A stretch of 64,000 nt of DNA from a bacterium (lineage in GTDB: Bacteria; Zhuqueibacterota; Zhuqueibacteria; Residuimicrobiales; Oceaniaggregativiventaceae): NCBI GenBank assembly GCA_029565675.1, contig JAKQNP010000051.1:177456-241455 (forward strand), in the 5' to 3' direction. A program made the position numbers and the translations under genes. Below are positions 38,992 through 49,126 of the stretch, piece after piece; the stretch's first letter is position 1; the number at the start of each line of letters is the position of its first letter. A model generated the notes under the pieces. It was not told the origin of the DNA. It saw nothing but the letters and a program-made list of their open reading frames with translations, and did not search any database.

Positions 38992-40239
38992 ATGCAAAAA
39001 CTATTTTATGTCCTGGCGTTGGTTGTCGTTATCGGTTGGGCGGTTTCGGCTATCTCGACACAAACCGCCAGCAAAGATGATCGCGTGCCGGTCAAAACCG
39101 GGATCGAGGTGCTGCTGGCCGACAAGTTTGACCTCATCAAAGGCAAGCGAGTCGGTCTGATCACCAATCCGACCGGAATTGCCTCTGATCTCAGTTCATC
39201 CATCGACCGTTTGGTCGCTCGTCCTGATGTTAAACTGGTTGCTCTTTTTGGCCCCGAACATGGTGTGCGCGGCGATTTTGACGCAGGCGCACATATCGAA
39301 ACCGTCGTCGACACCCGAACACAAATTCCTCTCTACAGCCTCTATGGCCAAATACGAAAACCCACACCGGAAATGCTCAAAAATGTCGATGTTTTGCTCT
39401 ATGATATTCAAGATATCGGCTGCCGCTCTTATACCTATATCTACACCATGGCCTTTGCCATGGAGGCGGCCAAAGAGGCGGGGATTCCGTTTGTCGTTCT
39501 CGATCGTCCCAATCCGCTGGGAGGCGATTTGGTTGAAGGCCCAATGCTCGATTTGGAGTACCGCTCCTTTATTGGCTATTATCCCATCGCCTATGTCTAC
39601 GGACTGACAGTTGGCGAGCTTGCGGCGCTTTTCAATCAGGAGTATGGGATCGGTTGCGACTTGACAGTGGTAGAGATGGTCGGGTGGGAGCGGCAAATGC
39701 GCTTCTGCGACACCCGGTTGCCCTGGGTGGCGACTTCACCCCACATCCCACGTGCACTCACCGCGCTTTTTTACCCGACCACCGGCATTCTCGGAGAGCT
39801 GAACACGTTCAACATCGGCGTCGGCTATACCAAGCCGTTTGAACTGGTCGCTGCGCCGTGGATCGATGCCGAAGAATTGGCCGATGAACTCAATAGCCGC
39901 AATTTGCCGGGTGTGCGTTTTCGCGCCGCGCATTATCGACCCTTTTACTCCCACTTTCAAGGGGAATTGGTGCATGGAGTGGATATTCATATCGTGCTGC
40001 CTGAAATTTTCAAGCCGATTCTCACCCAGGTGCATATTTTGACCGCTCTGCAAAAGCTCTATCCGGAACAGCCGTTTTTCGATACAGCCCGCAGCAGCAG
40101 TTTTGACAAAGCAGCAGGTTCGGACCGGTTGCGGCAAATGGTGCTTGAAGGCCGTCCCGCAGAGGAGATCATTGCCTCTTGGCAGGCGGATCTGCACGAT
40201 TTTGAGAAAATCCGCGAAAAGTATCTGATCTATCGCTGA
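38992..40239 (+). CDS. DUF1343 protein, NamZ-like exo-beta-N-acetylmuramidase, secreted
   Basis: N-terminal TM/signal; GKRVGLITNPTGI, FGPEHGVRGDFDAGAH, YDIQDIGCRSYTYIYTM, DRPNPLGG. Confidence 0.88.
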   Translation: MQKLFYVLALVVVIGWAVSAISTQTASKDDRVPVKTGIEVLLADKFDLIKGKRVGLITNPTGIASDLSSSIDRLVARPDVKLVALFGPEHGVRGDFDAGAHIETVVDTRTQIPLYSLYGQIRKPTPEMLKNVDVLLYDIQDIGCRSYTYIYTMAFAMEAAKEAGIPFVVLDRPNPLGGDLVEGPMLDLEYRSFIGYYPIAYVYGLTVGELAALFNQEYGIGCDLTVVEMVGWERQMRFCDTRLPWVATSPHIPRALTALFYPTTGILGELNTFNIGVGYTKPFELVAAPWIDAEELADELNSRNLPGVRFRAAHYRPFYSHFQGELVHGVDIHIVLPEIFKPILTQVHILTALQKLYPEQPFFDTARSSSFDKAAGSDRLRQMVLEGRPAEEIIASWQADLHDFEKIREKYLIYR

Positions 40240-41351
40240 GTTTTACTTTGCGATTGGTTTTTGCCCGGGCGAGCGCATTCGCGGCCGATGCTGTTCAGCA
40301 GTTCAGCAAAAGCGTCTGAGAACAGCTTGACTCCTTGCGATAAAAGCTCATCGGTAATCCGATGCAGGTTGATGCCGGCAGAGCGCAAGGCGGATATTTC
40401 CGCCCATGCTTCCTCAAGCCCCTCGGTTATGGTCGGTTCTGTTTTTCCTGTGTTTTTGAATATTTCGTAGGTTGGCAAGGGCAGGGTATTGATTGTATCG
40501 CTCCCGATCAAGGGATCGATATAGAGGGTTTGGCTGTAATGCGGATTTTTGGTGCTGGTGCTGGCCCACAGCAGCCGTTGAACTCGTGCGCCGCGCCTGG
40601 CCAACTTCTCCCACCGGTCGCCGGAGAAGAAACGCAAAAATTCCTGGTAGGCCAGTTTGCAATTGGCAATGGCAATTTTGCCCTGCAAATCGGTAATCTC
40701 CCGAGTTTCGAGCTGTTTGTCGATCGCCGAATCGACCCGGCTGACAAAAAACGATGCCACCGACGCGGTTTTGTCGAGTTTTTCATCCGGGCGTTCCTCC
40801 ATCCCCTGCAGATAGGCTTCGATCACTTGTCGATAAACTTCCAGACCAAAGATCAGGGTGACATTGATGTTCAGACCGGCGCTGATCAAGGCACGGATTG
40901 CCGGGATCCCCGCAGCAGTGGCCGGGACTTTGATCATCAGGTTGGGGCGATCCACAGCGGCAGCCAGCCTCTTGGCGGCAACGATGGTTTGAAGAGTGTC
41001 ATCGGCCAGGTTGGGATCGACTTCAAGGCTCACCCAGCCGTCTCTGCCGTTGGATTGGGTGTAAACCGGGACAAACGCGTCAGCGGCTCGCCGGATATCG
41101 TCGATCACCAATGCCTCATAGATCTCCATGACTGTTTTCCCTGCCCTGGCGAACCTTGCGATGTCAGCGGCATAGGCCGTGCCCTGAGCGATGGCTTTCT
41201 GAAAGATCGATGGATTGGAGGTCAAACCGCTGATCCCTTCATCGATCAGTTGTTGCAGAGCGCCGGAGTCGATGAATTCGCGATCGATGTGGTCAAGCCA
41301 AATCGATTGGCCGATTGCCGCCAACTTTTGAATTTTGTGGATTTTGTTCAT
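40230..41351 (-). CDS. tal: Transaldolase
   Basis: GISGLTSNPSIFQKAIAQG, NLMIKVPATAAGIPAIRALISAGLNINVTLIFGLEVY, LLWASTSTKNPHYSQTLYIDPLIGSDTINTLP. Confidence 0.93.
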   Translation of the reverse strand: MNKIHKIQKLAAIGQSIWLDHIDREFIDSGALQQLIDEGISGLTSNPSIFQKAIAQGTAYAADIARFARAGKTVMEIYEALVIDDIRRAADAFVPVYTQSNGRDGWVSLEVDPNLADDTLQTIVAAKRLAAAVDRPNLMIKVPATAAGIPAIRALISAGLNINVTLIFGLEVYRQVIEAYLQGMEERPDEKLDKTASVASFFVSRVDSAIDKQLETREITDLQGKIAIANCKLAYQEFLRFFSGDRWEKLARRGARVQRLLWASTSTKNPHYSQTLYIDPLIGSDTINTLPLPTYEIFKNTGKTEPTITEGLEEAWAEISALRSAGINLHRITDELLSQGVKLFSDAFAELLNSIGRECARPGKNQSQSKTQR

Positions 41352-41396
41352 AGACGTTCTCCGAGAGCAACAGCAAATCGCTGAAGCCGATTGGTT

Positions 41397-42101
41397 TTAA
41401 TGGATTTGCTCTGCGTCTTTGGCTTCGGTAAATTCCGCCTGTTGGTTCAGTCGAAACCGCAGGTATTTGATTGTTTTACCGCTCTTCAGATGCCGATCCT
41501 GGTAATAGGTCGAAAGGCGCAATATCTCATCGTTCGGGTATTCGCGCATGACGTCGGCCGTATCCAGATCGATGGCATGACCTTGTTTGAGCAATAAATT
41601 TTTCGTATAGCTGTAGAGGCCGTCGTCATCGGTTTTCAGGTGGATAACACCATCCGGCCGCAAAATGCGCTGATAGGCGCGCAGAAACCGCGAGGAGGTT
41701 AAACGCTTTTGCGCTTTGGCTTGTTTGGGATAGGGATCCGGGAATAGGATCCAAATTTCATCGACTTCGTGGCGGCCGAAAAAATTTTCAATCGTCTCGA
41801 TGGTGATGCGCAGAAAACCGACGTTGGCGAGCGACTCTTCGAGAGCTTGTCTGGCGCCTGCCCACATGCGGGCGCCTTTGCGATCAACGCCGATAAAATT
41901 TTTATCCGGACAGCGCTGCGCAAGGGCGATGGTATACTCCCCGCGACCACACGCCAACTCGAGGACAATCGGGTGGTCATTGTGAAAAAAATGGGTGCGC
42001 CAATGGCCTTTCATGCCGGTCGGTTGAGTCCGGGTATTGGGGAAGGATTCAAATTCTGCAAAGTGGATGAGTTTTTTCTTCACCATATCGATGGTCCGCA
42101 A
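41397..42101 (-). CDS. trmB: tRNA (guanine-N7-)-methyltransferase TrmB
   Basis: LELACGRGEYTIALA, VDEIWILFPDPYPKQAKAQKRL, GVIHLKTDDDGLY. Confidence 0.9.
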   Translation of the reverse strand: MRTIDMVKKKLIHFAEFESFPNTRTQPTGMKGHWRTHFFHNDHPIVLELACGRGEYTIALAQRCPDKNFIGVDRKGARMWAGARQALEESLANVGFLRITIETIENFFGRHEVDEIWILFPDPYPKQAKAQKRLTSSRFLRAYQRILRPDGVIHLKTDDDGLYSYTKNLLLKQGHAIDLDTADVMREYPNDEILRLSTYYQDRHLKSGKTIKYLRFRLNQQAEFTEAKDAEQIH

Positions 42102-42285
42102 TCAACTTGTCGGTGGACGCCTGCTCTCGGCCCTCTTTAAAAAGCTTCTTCCTTGAACAGAATCGACAACAACCGAGGGTCGCCGATTCGTGCGGCAACT
42201 GCATGACAGGAAAAAGAAATATCAGAAAGAAGAATGATGGAAGCAAGCAAAAACTATGACAAACGGGATTCGCTGTTGGAAGGTA

Positions 42286-42330
42286 AAATCGAGCCGGCGC
42301 CATAAGGGGGTGTACACCGGCTCGATTTTT
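42286..42330 (-). terminator. Inverted repeat / possible terminator after small membrane protein gene
   Basis: Perfect 13-bp repeat AAAATCGAGCCGG (42286-42298) / CCGGCTCGATTTT (42318-42330). Confidence 0.6.
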
Positions 42331-42672
42331 TCACGACTGTGTTTGCTCTGGATTTTCACGTCGCAAAAGGGTGGAAGCGAGAATATAGTAGAGGACCAGA
42401 GCTAAACCACCAAAGATAAAAATCATGGCGATCTTGATCTCTTCCGAGTAGCGCTGCCCCACGATCAATCCCAAACCAATGCCGAGCAATACCAATCCCC
42501 ATTTAAGCGCAGCGGGAATTCGCGGGTCGCCGCTGTTCTGCAGCAGTGATACCAGTGCTGGATCGACTTTTTCTTTGGCAACCAATGTGCGTTTGACGCG
42601 GTTGTCGGACATCGTTTTGATGACCCATGCGATGGCTAAAAATAAACTGATCGGTACGAGTGTGTCTTCCAT
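42331..42672 (-). CDS. Small two-TM membrane protein, unknown function
   Basis: AGGAGG RBS before ATG at 42672; two hydrophobic helices plus N-terminal segment. Confidence 0.65.
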   Translation of the reverse strand: MEDTLVPISLFLAIAWVIKTMSDNRVKRTLVAKEKVDPALVSLLQNSGDPRIPAALKWGLVLLGIGLGLIVGQRYSEEIKIAMIFIFGGLALVLYYILASTLLRRENPEQTQS

Positions 42673-43140
42673 GGTCGATCCTCCTGCATGATCTTGTTCA
42701 AACTCTGCCAGCAGCTTCTGGAAATTCACAGGCTTGTTCTGTCCGCCTGAAAACCGCTGGTCCTGTTTTAAAATCGGTCGCTGCTCGGTCAATAAAGCTT
42801 GCAGTATTTTTCTACCAAATTCCGGGCCCATGACCTGCAGCACGTGCTTTCACTCTAATCAGACCGCTCATGCACAAAAGGGTTGCAATTTTAATTTTTG
42901 GCCTTGGGTTGCACAAATCTGCAAAAGAAATTGTAACTTTTTTTGCTATTGCCGGTCTATTATCGTAGAGTCATTCCGGTTGCCAAGAGCTTTGTCAGTC
43001 GAGGCGACTGCACCGGCAGTTCGGTCTCTCAGGCCGAAAAATGGCTGGAACACGTGGGCGATAGCCGGTCAGATTCAGTGCTGGCGCCCGTTGGGATATC
43101 ACGGCAGTTTGAGCAGAACCACAAATGGGCAGATGAAATC

Positions 43141-43707
43141 ATGGCAGGCGAAACAGATCAGGCAATGATCACCGCCATTCAGGCAGGCAACGCCGAGGCG
43201 TTTCGCGAATTGGTGGAACGGCACAAGGGCCTGGTCTATCACATCGTCTTTCGAATGATTCGCCAGAGCGAAGACCGGGAGGATGTTTGTCAGGATATTT
43301 TTCTGCGGATTTTTAAGGGATTGCCTTCTTTTCGTTTCGAAGCCAAGTTGTCGACCTGGATCGGCCGCATCGCCTATCACACCTGCCTCAAACAACTCGA
43401 AAAGAAAAAGTTGCCCCTGAGCGACGATTGCCTGCCGTCCCGCTCTTCCATCGATAGCTGTATGGGTGAGGATTTGCTGCAACAGATCGAAGACCTGGAT
43501 CTGCTGGCACACATTGAAAAAGAGATCGAACAGCTGCCGCCCCTCTATCAGACGCTGCTTACCCTTTTTCACGTTGATGAATGCAAAATTTCTGAAATCA
43601 GCGGGATGGTCTCTTTGCCCGAAGGAACGGTCAAAAATTATTTGCACCGCGCCAGGGCGCGGATCAAACATGGGCTGGTTGAAAATATCGCAAGGGAGAT
43701 TGCATGA
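43141..43707 (+). CDS. ECF-type RNA polymerase sigma factor
   Basis: AFRELVERHKGLVYHIVFRMIRQSEDREDVCQDIFLRIFKGL...LSTWIGRIAYHTCLKQLEKKK...EISGMVSLPEGTVKNYLHRAR. Confidence 0.93.
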   Translation: MAGETDQAMITAIQAGNAEAFRELVERHKGLVYHIVFRMIRQSEDREDVCQDIFLRIFKGLPSFRFEAKLSTWIGRIAYHTCLKQLEKKKLPLSDDCLPSRSSIDSCMGEDLLQQIEDLDLLAHIEKEIEQLPPLYQTLLTLFHVDECKISEISGMVSLPEGTVKNYLHRARARIKHGLVENIAREIA

Positions 43708-44216
43708 CAGGAGAACATCCGGGAGATGAGGTTTTGCAGGCTTGGCTCGAGCAAAGCTTGCCGCAATCGGAAGCTGACTGCGTGAGCAGCCATTTGCAGG
43801 GCTGTGCAGATTGCCGACGACTCGTCGACGATTATCGATTTCTATTTTCTGCCCTCTCCGCTGCCCCCGAAATCGCGTTGACGGCTGATTTCTGCACACG
43901 AACGGCAGCCTGCGGATTGGTTGTGTATCGCCGCCGGCTGTGCGCTCTTGCGTTCCTACAAACGGCAGCCTACGGGGCCGCGATGGCGGTTTTGCTGACG
44001 GCCGGCGCTTTTTTTATCAATCCATCGAGCGGTTTGGCCAAGGCCAAGGAAACATTAATCGGCGCCTGGTATTTGGTCGCCAAAAGCATGCAAAACCTGA
44101 TGACCGACCTGCAATTGGACTGGGCGCTCTTTCTTTTTTCTCTGTTGGCACTTGGTTTGATTGCGGTTATCGATCGATCTCTCTCTCAACGTCAGGAAAG
44201 TTTTTTCCTCGCATAA
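43704..44216 (+). CDS. Anti-sigma factor-like membrane protein with zinc-finger (HC2-type)
   Basis: VSSHLQGCADCRRLVDDY (H..C..C) motif, TM segments, ATGA overlap with sigma gene. Confidence 0.82.
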   Translation: MTGEHPGDEVLQAWLEQSLPQSEADCVSSHLQGCADCRRLVDDYRFLFSALSAAPEIALTADFCTRTAACGLVVYRRRLCALAFLQTAAYGAAMAVLLTAGAFFINPSSGLAKAKETLIGAWYLVAKSMQNLMTDLQLDWALFLFSLLALGLIAVIDRSLSQRQESFFLA

Positions 44217-44268
44217 CCCATCTTGTGCGAAGCGGCTGCTATTGGCAGGCACGGCTTGTGCTCGAATT

Positions 44269-45297
44269 TTAATAGCTGTTCGCGTCCAGTTTGACTTTAC
44301 CGCGGAAAATCCAATAGATGCTGGCGGTATAGGCCAGCACCAGCGGGATGCCCATAATGGCGATCACCAGCATGATCCGCAGAGTTTTTCCCGAAGATGC
44401 CGCGTTGTAGATGGTCAGGGTATTCTCAATCTGGGGTGTCGACAGGATCATGTTGGGATAGATACCGAGACCAAAAATCGCCAGCAAACAGAGCATCACC
44501 GCACATGAGGATAGAAACGCCTGGAAGTCGCGACCCCGTTTGATTTGCCATTGCAAGTTGATGATCGCCAGGACGTTGAGGATCGGCAGGGCTAAAAAAA
44601 TCGGATTGTTGCGGATCTGCATCGACATATGGGGGAGAAAGAGCAAGGTTGCCAGAGTAGAGACCGCATACACCAGGACAAAGAAAACAACAGCCTTCTT
44701 GCTCCAAGTCTGTATTCGGTCGTGGAGATCCCCTTCGGTTTTCAACATGCCATAAATACTGCCATGCATCATGAATAAGGCTACAGTGGTGACGCCGATC
44801 AGCAGGGCATACGGATTGAGCAAGGACCGGAAAGACCCGACGAATTCGTGCTGTTCGTTGAGCGGTATGCCCATGGCGATATTGCCGAGAGCCACACCGA
44901 TCAGCAGGCTGGTCAGGATGCTGCTGAGCGAAAAACTGAAATCCCACCAATTGCGCCACCACCGCATAGGCTGTTTGCTGCGAAAGTCGATTGCCACTGC
45001 ACGGAAAATGAGCATAAAGAGCAAGAGAATAAACGCCATGTAGAAACCGGAGAAAGCGGTGGCATAGACCTCGGGAAATGCGGCGAACAGAGCGCCGCCG
45101 CCGGTTACCAGCCAGACCTCATTGCCGTCCCAAACCGGTCCAATGGCATTGAGCAGGGTGCGGCGCTCGCGGTCATTTTTGCTGAGCAGGTGCAGGGCGC
45201 CGATGCCGAGGTCAAATCCATCGAGGATCGCATAGCCGGCAAAAAGCAGCCCCACGAGAAAAAACCAGATGGTGTTCAAATCGATAACGGTATTCAT
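44269..45297 (-). CDS. cydB: Cytochrome bd-type ubiquinol oxidase subunit II
   Basis: TIWFFLVGLLFAGYAILDGFDLGIGALHLL, GPVWDGNEVWLVTGGGALFAAFPEVYA. Confidence 0.95.
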   Translation of the reverse strand: MNTVIDLNTIWFFLVGLLFAGYAILDGFDLGIGALHLLSKNDRERRTLLNAIGPVWDGNEVWLVTGGGALFAAFPEVYATAFSGFYMAFILLLFMLIFRAVAIDFRSKQPMRWWRNWWDFSFSLSSILTSLLIGVALGNIAMGIPLNEQHEFVGSFRSLLNPYALLIGVTTVALFMMHGSIYGMLKTEGDLHDRIQTWSKKAVVFFVLVYAVSTLATLLFLPHMSMQIRNNPIFLALPILNVLAIINLQWQIKRGRDFQAFLSSCAVMLCLLAIFGLGIYPNMILSTPQIENTLTIYNAASSGKTLRIMLVIAIMGIPLVLAYTASIYWIFRGKVKLDANSY

Positions 45298-46640
45298 GCT
45301 CGTCGGCCCTCCACAGACATGTCTTCGCCCAAAGGTCCTGCCTGGATTTTTTCATTCAACAGATAGACGAACAGAGCGAACAAGAGGGTATAAATCAAAC
45401 CGAACAAGATCAGCGATGTGAGTATTTGTCCTGCTGAAACGGAGGGGGAGACCGCCTCGCTGGTGCGCAACAATCCATACACGATCCAGGGTTGGCGGCC
45501 GATCTCAGCAGACGCCCAGCCCACTTGATTGGCCACTTGTGGTCCGAGAACCGAAAAAACTAAAGTCCACAACAACCAACGGATATGGAACAGCCGCCCG
45601 CGCCACAGCAGGACGATTCCCAACCAAGAGAGTGCGATCAAACCAAATCCGATGGCAATCATCAGATGATAGGACTGAAAAACAATCTGCACCGGCGGTC
45701 GATCGGTTTCTGGCACCGCATTGAGACCGACGAGCGGGGTCTGGCTGTTGCCGTGCACCAGAAAGCTGAGAAATCCGGGAATTTTGATGCCGTGGACGAG
45801 ATTTTCTTTTTGATCGACCCATCCGAAGAGGTACATGTCGGCCGGCGCGAATTCGGCATAGTGGCCTTCAAAGGCAGCCAGCTTGGGTGGTTGGGTTCTG
45901 CTGACGGTAATGGCGCTCGAATGTCCGGTGACCAATTGGGCCAGAGATGCGATTGCAGCCACCCACAGGCCGATTTTCAGCGATTTGCGCGCAAATTCCA
46001 GGTGCCGGTTTTTGAGAACATAAAAAGCGCAGACGCTGATTACGAAAAAGGCTCCTGCCTGCCAGGCGCCGGCGATCGAATGGGTCAGGCGATCGATGGC
46101 CGAAGGATTTAACACCATTTGCCAAAAATCGACGATTTCCGCCCGTAAGCCGTTTTGGGCGGCAACCACATGGTGGCCTGCCGGAGTCTGTTGCCAGGAA
46201 TTTGCGATGATAATCCAGACGGCACTGAAATGCGCGCCGAATGCGACCATGACTGTCGCAAAGAAATGGGTGCGGGGTTTAACCCGATCCCAACCAAAAA
46301 GAAGAATGGCCAAAAAGCCCGATTCGAGAAAAAAGGCAAAAATGCCTTCGGCAGCCAGGGCACTGCCAAATACATCGCCGACAAACCTCGAATAGGTCGA
46401 CCAGTTGGTGCCGAATTGGAATTCCATCACAATTCCGGAAGCCACGCCCAGGGCAAAGACCAGTCCAAAAATCCGCGCCCAAAACCGAGTCATCTGCAGG
46501 TAGATGGGTTTGGCTGTTTTCAGATAGAGCCCCTCCATGATAACCAGAATCAACCCCAGGCCAATGCTCAGTGGTGGAAAAAGATAGTGAAAAGCAATTG
46601 TCAAGCCGAACTGCAGACGGGAGAGCAAAAGGTTGTCCAT
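45294..46640 (-). CDS. cydA: Cytochrome bd-type ubiquinol oxidase subunit I
   Basis: LLSRLQFGLTIAFHYLFPPLSIGLG, NSWQQTPAGHHV, EIGRQPWIVYGLLRTSEAVSP; AGGAGAAATAAA before ATG at 46640. Confidence 0.95.
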   Translation of the reverse strand: MDNLLLSRLQFGLTIAFHYLFPPLSIGLGLILVIMEGLYLKTAKPIYLQMTRFWARIFGLVFALGVASGIVMEFQFGTNWSTYSRFVGDVFGSALAAEGIFAFFLESGFLAILLFGWDRVKPRTHFFATVMVAFGAHFSAVWIIIANSWQQTPAGHHVVAAQNGLRAEIVDFWQMVLNPSAIDRLTHSIAGAWQAGAFFVISVCAFYVLKNRHLEFARKSLKIGLWVAAIASLAQLVTGHSSAITVSRTQPPKLAAFEGHYAEFAPADMYLFGWVDQKENLVHGIKIPGFLSFLVHGNSQTPLVGLNAVPETDRPPVQIVFQSYHLMIAIGFGLIALSWLGIVLLWRGRLFHIRWLLWTLVFSVLGPQVANQVGWASAEIGRQPWIVYGLLRTSEAVSPSVSAGQILTSLILFGLIYTLLFALFVYLLNEKIQAGPLGEDMSVEGRRA

Positions 46641-46824
46641 TTTATTTCTCCTGCAAGGTTGGGGCATGTCGGCAGTTTTTTGCCGCGTTTGGCAAGCCAA
46701 AACGGCAGCAACATTTTGCATGGGCCGCAAATATTGCCTGATGGCGCCAAAAAGCGGTGGCCAAAAACCCGGCCATCCATCCGCAGATGCCACTGATCAA
46801 ACATAAAAAACAAAGAAAGAAAAG

Positions 46825-46944
46825 TCAAGCGGCAATAACCTGCTCCACAAGTGCTGCGGCACGGCGCAGCACCAAAAACTCCAATTTGGTGCGCAGCACC
46901 GGATCGGGAAAAAGATTAATATTGATTATAAGCATATTATTCAT
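46825..46944 (-). CDS. Possible 39-aa small ORF upstream of cydAB
   Basis: MNNMLIININLFPDPVLRTKLEFLVLRRAAALVEQVIAA; no clear SD; speculative. Confidence 0.2.
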   Translation of the reverse strand: MNNMLIININLFPDPVLRTKLEFLVLRRAAALVEQVIAA

Positions 46945-47160
46945 AAATTTATTAAGGTATTGTCCCTGGAAGCATTAGAAACAGAATACAGAAATAACGA
47001 TGACCCGGCGCGCTGTTGTTAACCAAGCCACTCGATCCTGGAAAAGTTGTTTTATTTAATTGAAATTAATGTCTTTAATGGTCTTTGGAAATAAACGGAT
47101 TTTCCTTACAATTTGGGCCCCCAAATTTACTCACCTTTCATCGCTTTGTGAATTAAAAAA

Positions 47161-47649
47161 ATGAGAGAGCTTATGCACGCTGACCGACTCGATTCGATTG
47201 ATCTCAAAATTCTGGAAATTTTGCAGGAACGCGGCAGGACCAAGCGCAACAAGCTGGCAGAGGATGTCAAACTTTCTATTCCATCGATAAGCGAACGGAT
47301 GCACAAGATGGAGATGGCGGGAGTGATTCAGGGATACAATGCCATTGTTAATCCGCATCGTGTCGGACTGGAAGTGACTGCATTCGTCATCATTCGTGTC
47401 GCTTCTACCAAGGATTATGACGAAATCATCGAGAAAGTAACCCAAAACGATGAGATCCTGGAGTGCCATTCGATTACCGGAGAAGGCACCTTTTTGCTTA
47501 AAGTACGAACCAAAACCACAGAAACACTGGAAAAATTGCTCATGCAGATCCAGCAATGGCCGGGGGTGACCAATACCATCACCAATATCGTCCTCTCCAG
47601 CGCCAAAGAGACAACGGTTTTATCGCTCAAATATTATCAGAAAGACTGA
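47161..47649 (+). CDS. Lrp/AsnC family transcriptional regulator
   Basis: LDSIDLKILEILQERGRTKRNKLAEDVKLSIPSISERMHKMEMAGVIQGYNAIVNP + RAM-like C-terminal domain; start could be the ATG at 47173. Confidence 0.93.
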   Translation: MRELMHADRLDSIDLKILEILQERGRTKRNKLAEDVKLSIPSISERMHKMEMAGVIQGYNAIVNPHRVGLEVTAFVIIRVASTKDYDEIIEKVTQNDEILECHSITGEGTFLLKVRTKTTETLEKLLMQIQQWPGVTNTITNIVLSSAKETTVLSLKYYQKD

Positions 47650-48049
47650 TCGATTTTTTGTCGGTCAACTGCGCTGTTCCATCAGCAAAATCATGCCGTT
47701 CCCGCTGACCGGCAAACGGCCGCAGATGCTTTCTTTGCGGCGTTTGCCATCTTTTGCGATCCGGAATTTTGCCTTCCACTGTTTTGCCGCTCGCTCATGT
47801 CGGGGCTAAATAACACAGGCTGCGGTCGGATTTACAGTTTCACCGGGTTGGTCATGTTCCCTCCACAAGGTCGATGTGGCATTGGCGGTGCTCAGGATAG
47901 ACAGAAAATTTGCCGCCATTGTCCTGCTCACCCGAATTTTTATACTCTAAACTGCGCTCACAGCACCATACCAAGTGGAAAGAATCTTGACGATAAAATA
48001 TTTTCGTTTTTGCTGCGTATAGTCAATAGAAAAAGGATCAGAAACCATC

Positions 48050-48589
48050 ATGCAAGAGCAAGAGTGGATTGCCAGGTGTCAGAACGGTGATGAGCAGGCA
48101 TTTGCGTTGTTGATGGATGCCTACCGCAAGCCGCTGTTCTCTTTCTTGATGCGTTTTTGTCGCGAGCGCGGTTTGGCTGAAGACGCATTGCAGGAAACGC
48201 TGATCAAAGTGTGGCGTCGCATCGGTTCATTCAAACCCGGCCATCGTTTTTCCAGTTGGGTAATGCAAATCGCCTATCGCACTGCGATCGATCAGCGGCG
48301 CCGTCGAAAAAGTGAACGGCTCTTCTTCAGGGACGATCTGCCGGAGCCCGTGAGTCCCGATAACCCTGCATCGGAAATCGAGAGTTCTGAAGGATATGAA
48401 AATTTATTGGATCTGGTTGATCGGTTGCCGGAAAAGCAACGCCGAATTTTTCTGTTGCGTGTGCAAGGCGAAATGACCTTCAGGGAAATCGCCCGCTTGG
48501 TCAAATTGCCGATCAACACGGTCTTGAGCCAAATGCGATATGCGGTCACAAAACTCAGAAAGCAGCTCGATGAAAATCAAAACAAATGA
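48050..48589 (+). CDS. ECF-type RNA polymerase sigma factor
   Basis: AFALLMDAYRKPLFSFLMRFCRERGLAEDALQETLIKVWRRIGSF...MTFREIARLVKLPINTVLSQMRYA. Confidence 0.93.
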   Translation: MQEQEWIARCQNGDEQAFALLMDAYRKPLFSFLMRFCRERGLAEDALQETLIKVWRRIGSFKPGHRFSSWVMQIAYRTAIDQRRRRKSERLFFRDDLPEPVSPDNPASEIESSEGYENLLDLVDRLPEKQRRIFLLRVQGEMTFREIARLVKLPINTVLSQMRYAVTKLRKQLDENQNK

Positions 48590-49118
48590 TACCAACGGCC
48601 GGCTGTGCAAAAAATTCGCCGGGCAGGTCTGGTTGCTCATCGACCATTCTCTCTCAGCCGAGGAGATGGAAAAATGGCAAGCTCACCTGCAAAAGTGCGG
48701 GGATTGCCGGATGGTGCTTCAACAGGCTGAAGGGACAATCCGCTCTTTTCGCCGGGCAGCTGATACCGAAATCGATGCCTTCAATTACGAACGGATGGTG
48801 CATAAAGCCGTTCAACACCCACAGGACGGATGGGCCGCCCGGAATCGACCCTGGGTATGGGCGGCGGCAGCTGTGCTGCTGGTGATGGTCTCGAGCTTTG
48901 GGATCTTGCACAACAGCACGATGCCGTGGAACAGCCATGGGGACCCGACTGTTGCTCTTCTGCGGCAACAAGAACAGTCGGATGCTGATTTGGCCGCTAT
49001 CGATCTGTACGATTTTGGCGGTGCGACAATCGATTCGCTGTTGCTGGTTACCCAAGATACCTTCACCGAGTTGGAAAACCAACTCGACAGCCAAAACCAG
49101 ATCGGATCGTTTTTCTGA
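48570..49118 (+). CDS. Anti-sigma factor-like protein (zf-HC2), single TM
   Basis: WQAHLQKCGDCRMVLQQ zinc-finger motif; TM WVWAAAAVLLVMVSSFGIL; overlaps end of sigma gene. Confidence 0.8.
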   Translation: MKIKTNDTNGRLCKKFAGQVWLLIDHSLSAEEMEKWQAHLQKCGDCRMVLQQAEGTIRSFRRAADTEIDAFNYERMVHKAVQHPQDGWAARNRPWVWAAAAVLLVMVSSFGILHNSTMPWNSHGDPTVALLRQQEQSDADLAAIDLYDFGGATIDSLLLVTQDTFTELENQLDSQNQIGSFF

Positions 49119-49126
49119 GACTGAGG

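Noticed and set aside
40362-41384. 340-aa plus-strand ORF opposite transaldolase, and similar 29892-30857 (-) opposite lysC and 51190-52182 (-) opposite the DHODH-like gene
   Set aside because: Entirely antisense to strongly recognised enzymes; typical coding-shadow artefacts.
47656-47830. Short PAS-like minus-strand stretch (WKAKFRIAKDGKRRKESICGRLPVSGNGMILLMEQRS)
   Set aside because: Too short and no start or upstream domain; cannot be supported as a gene or pseudogene.
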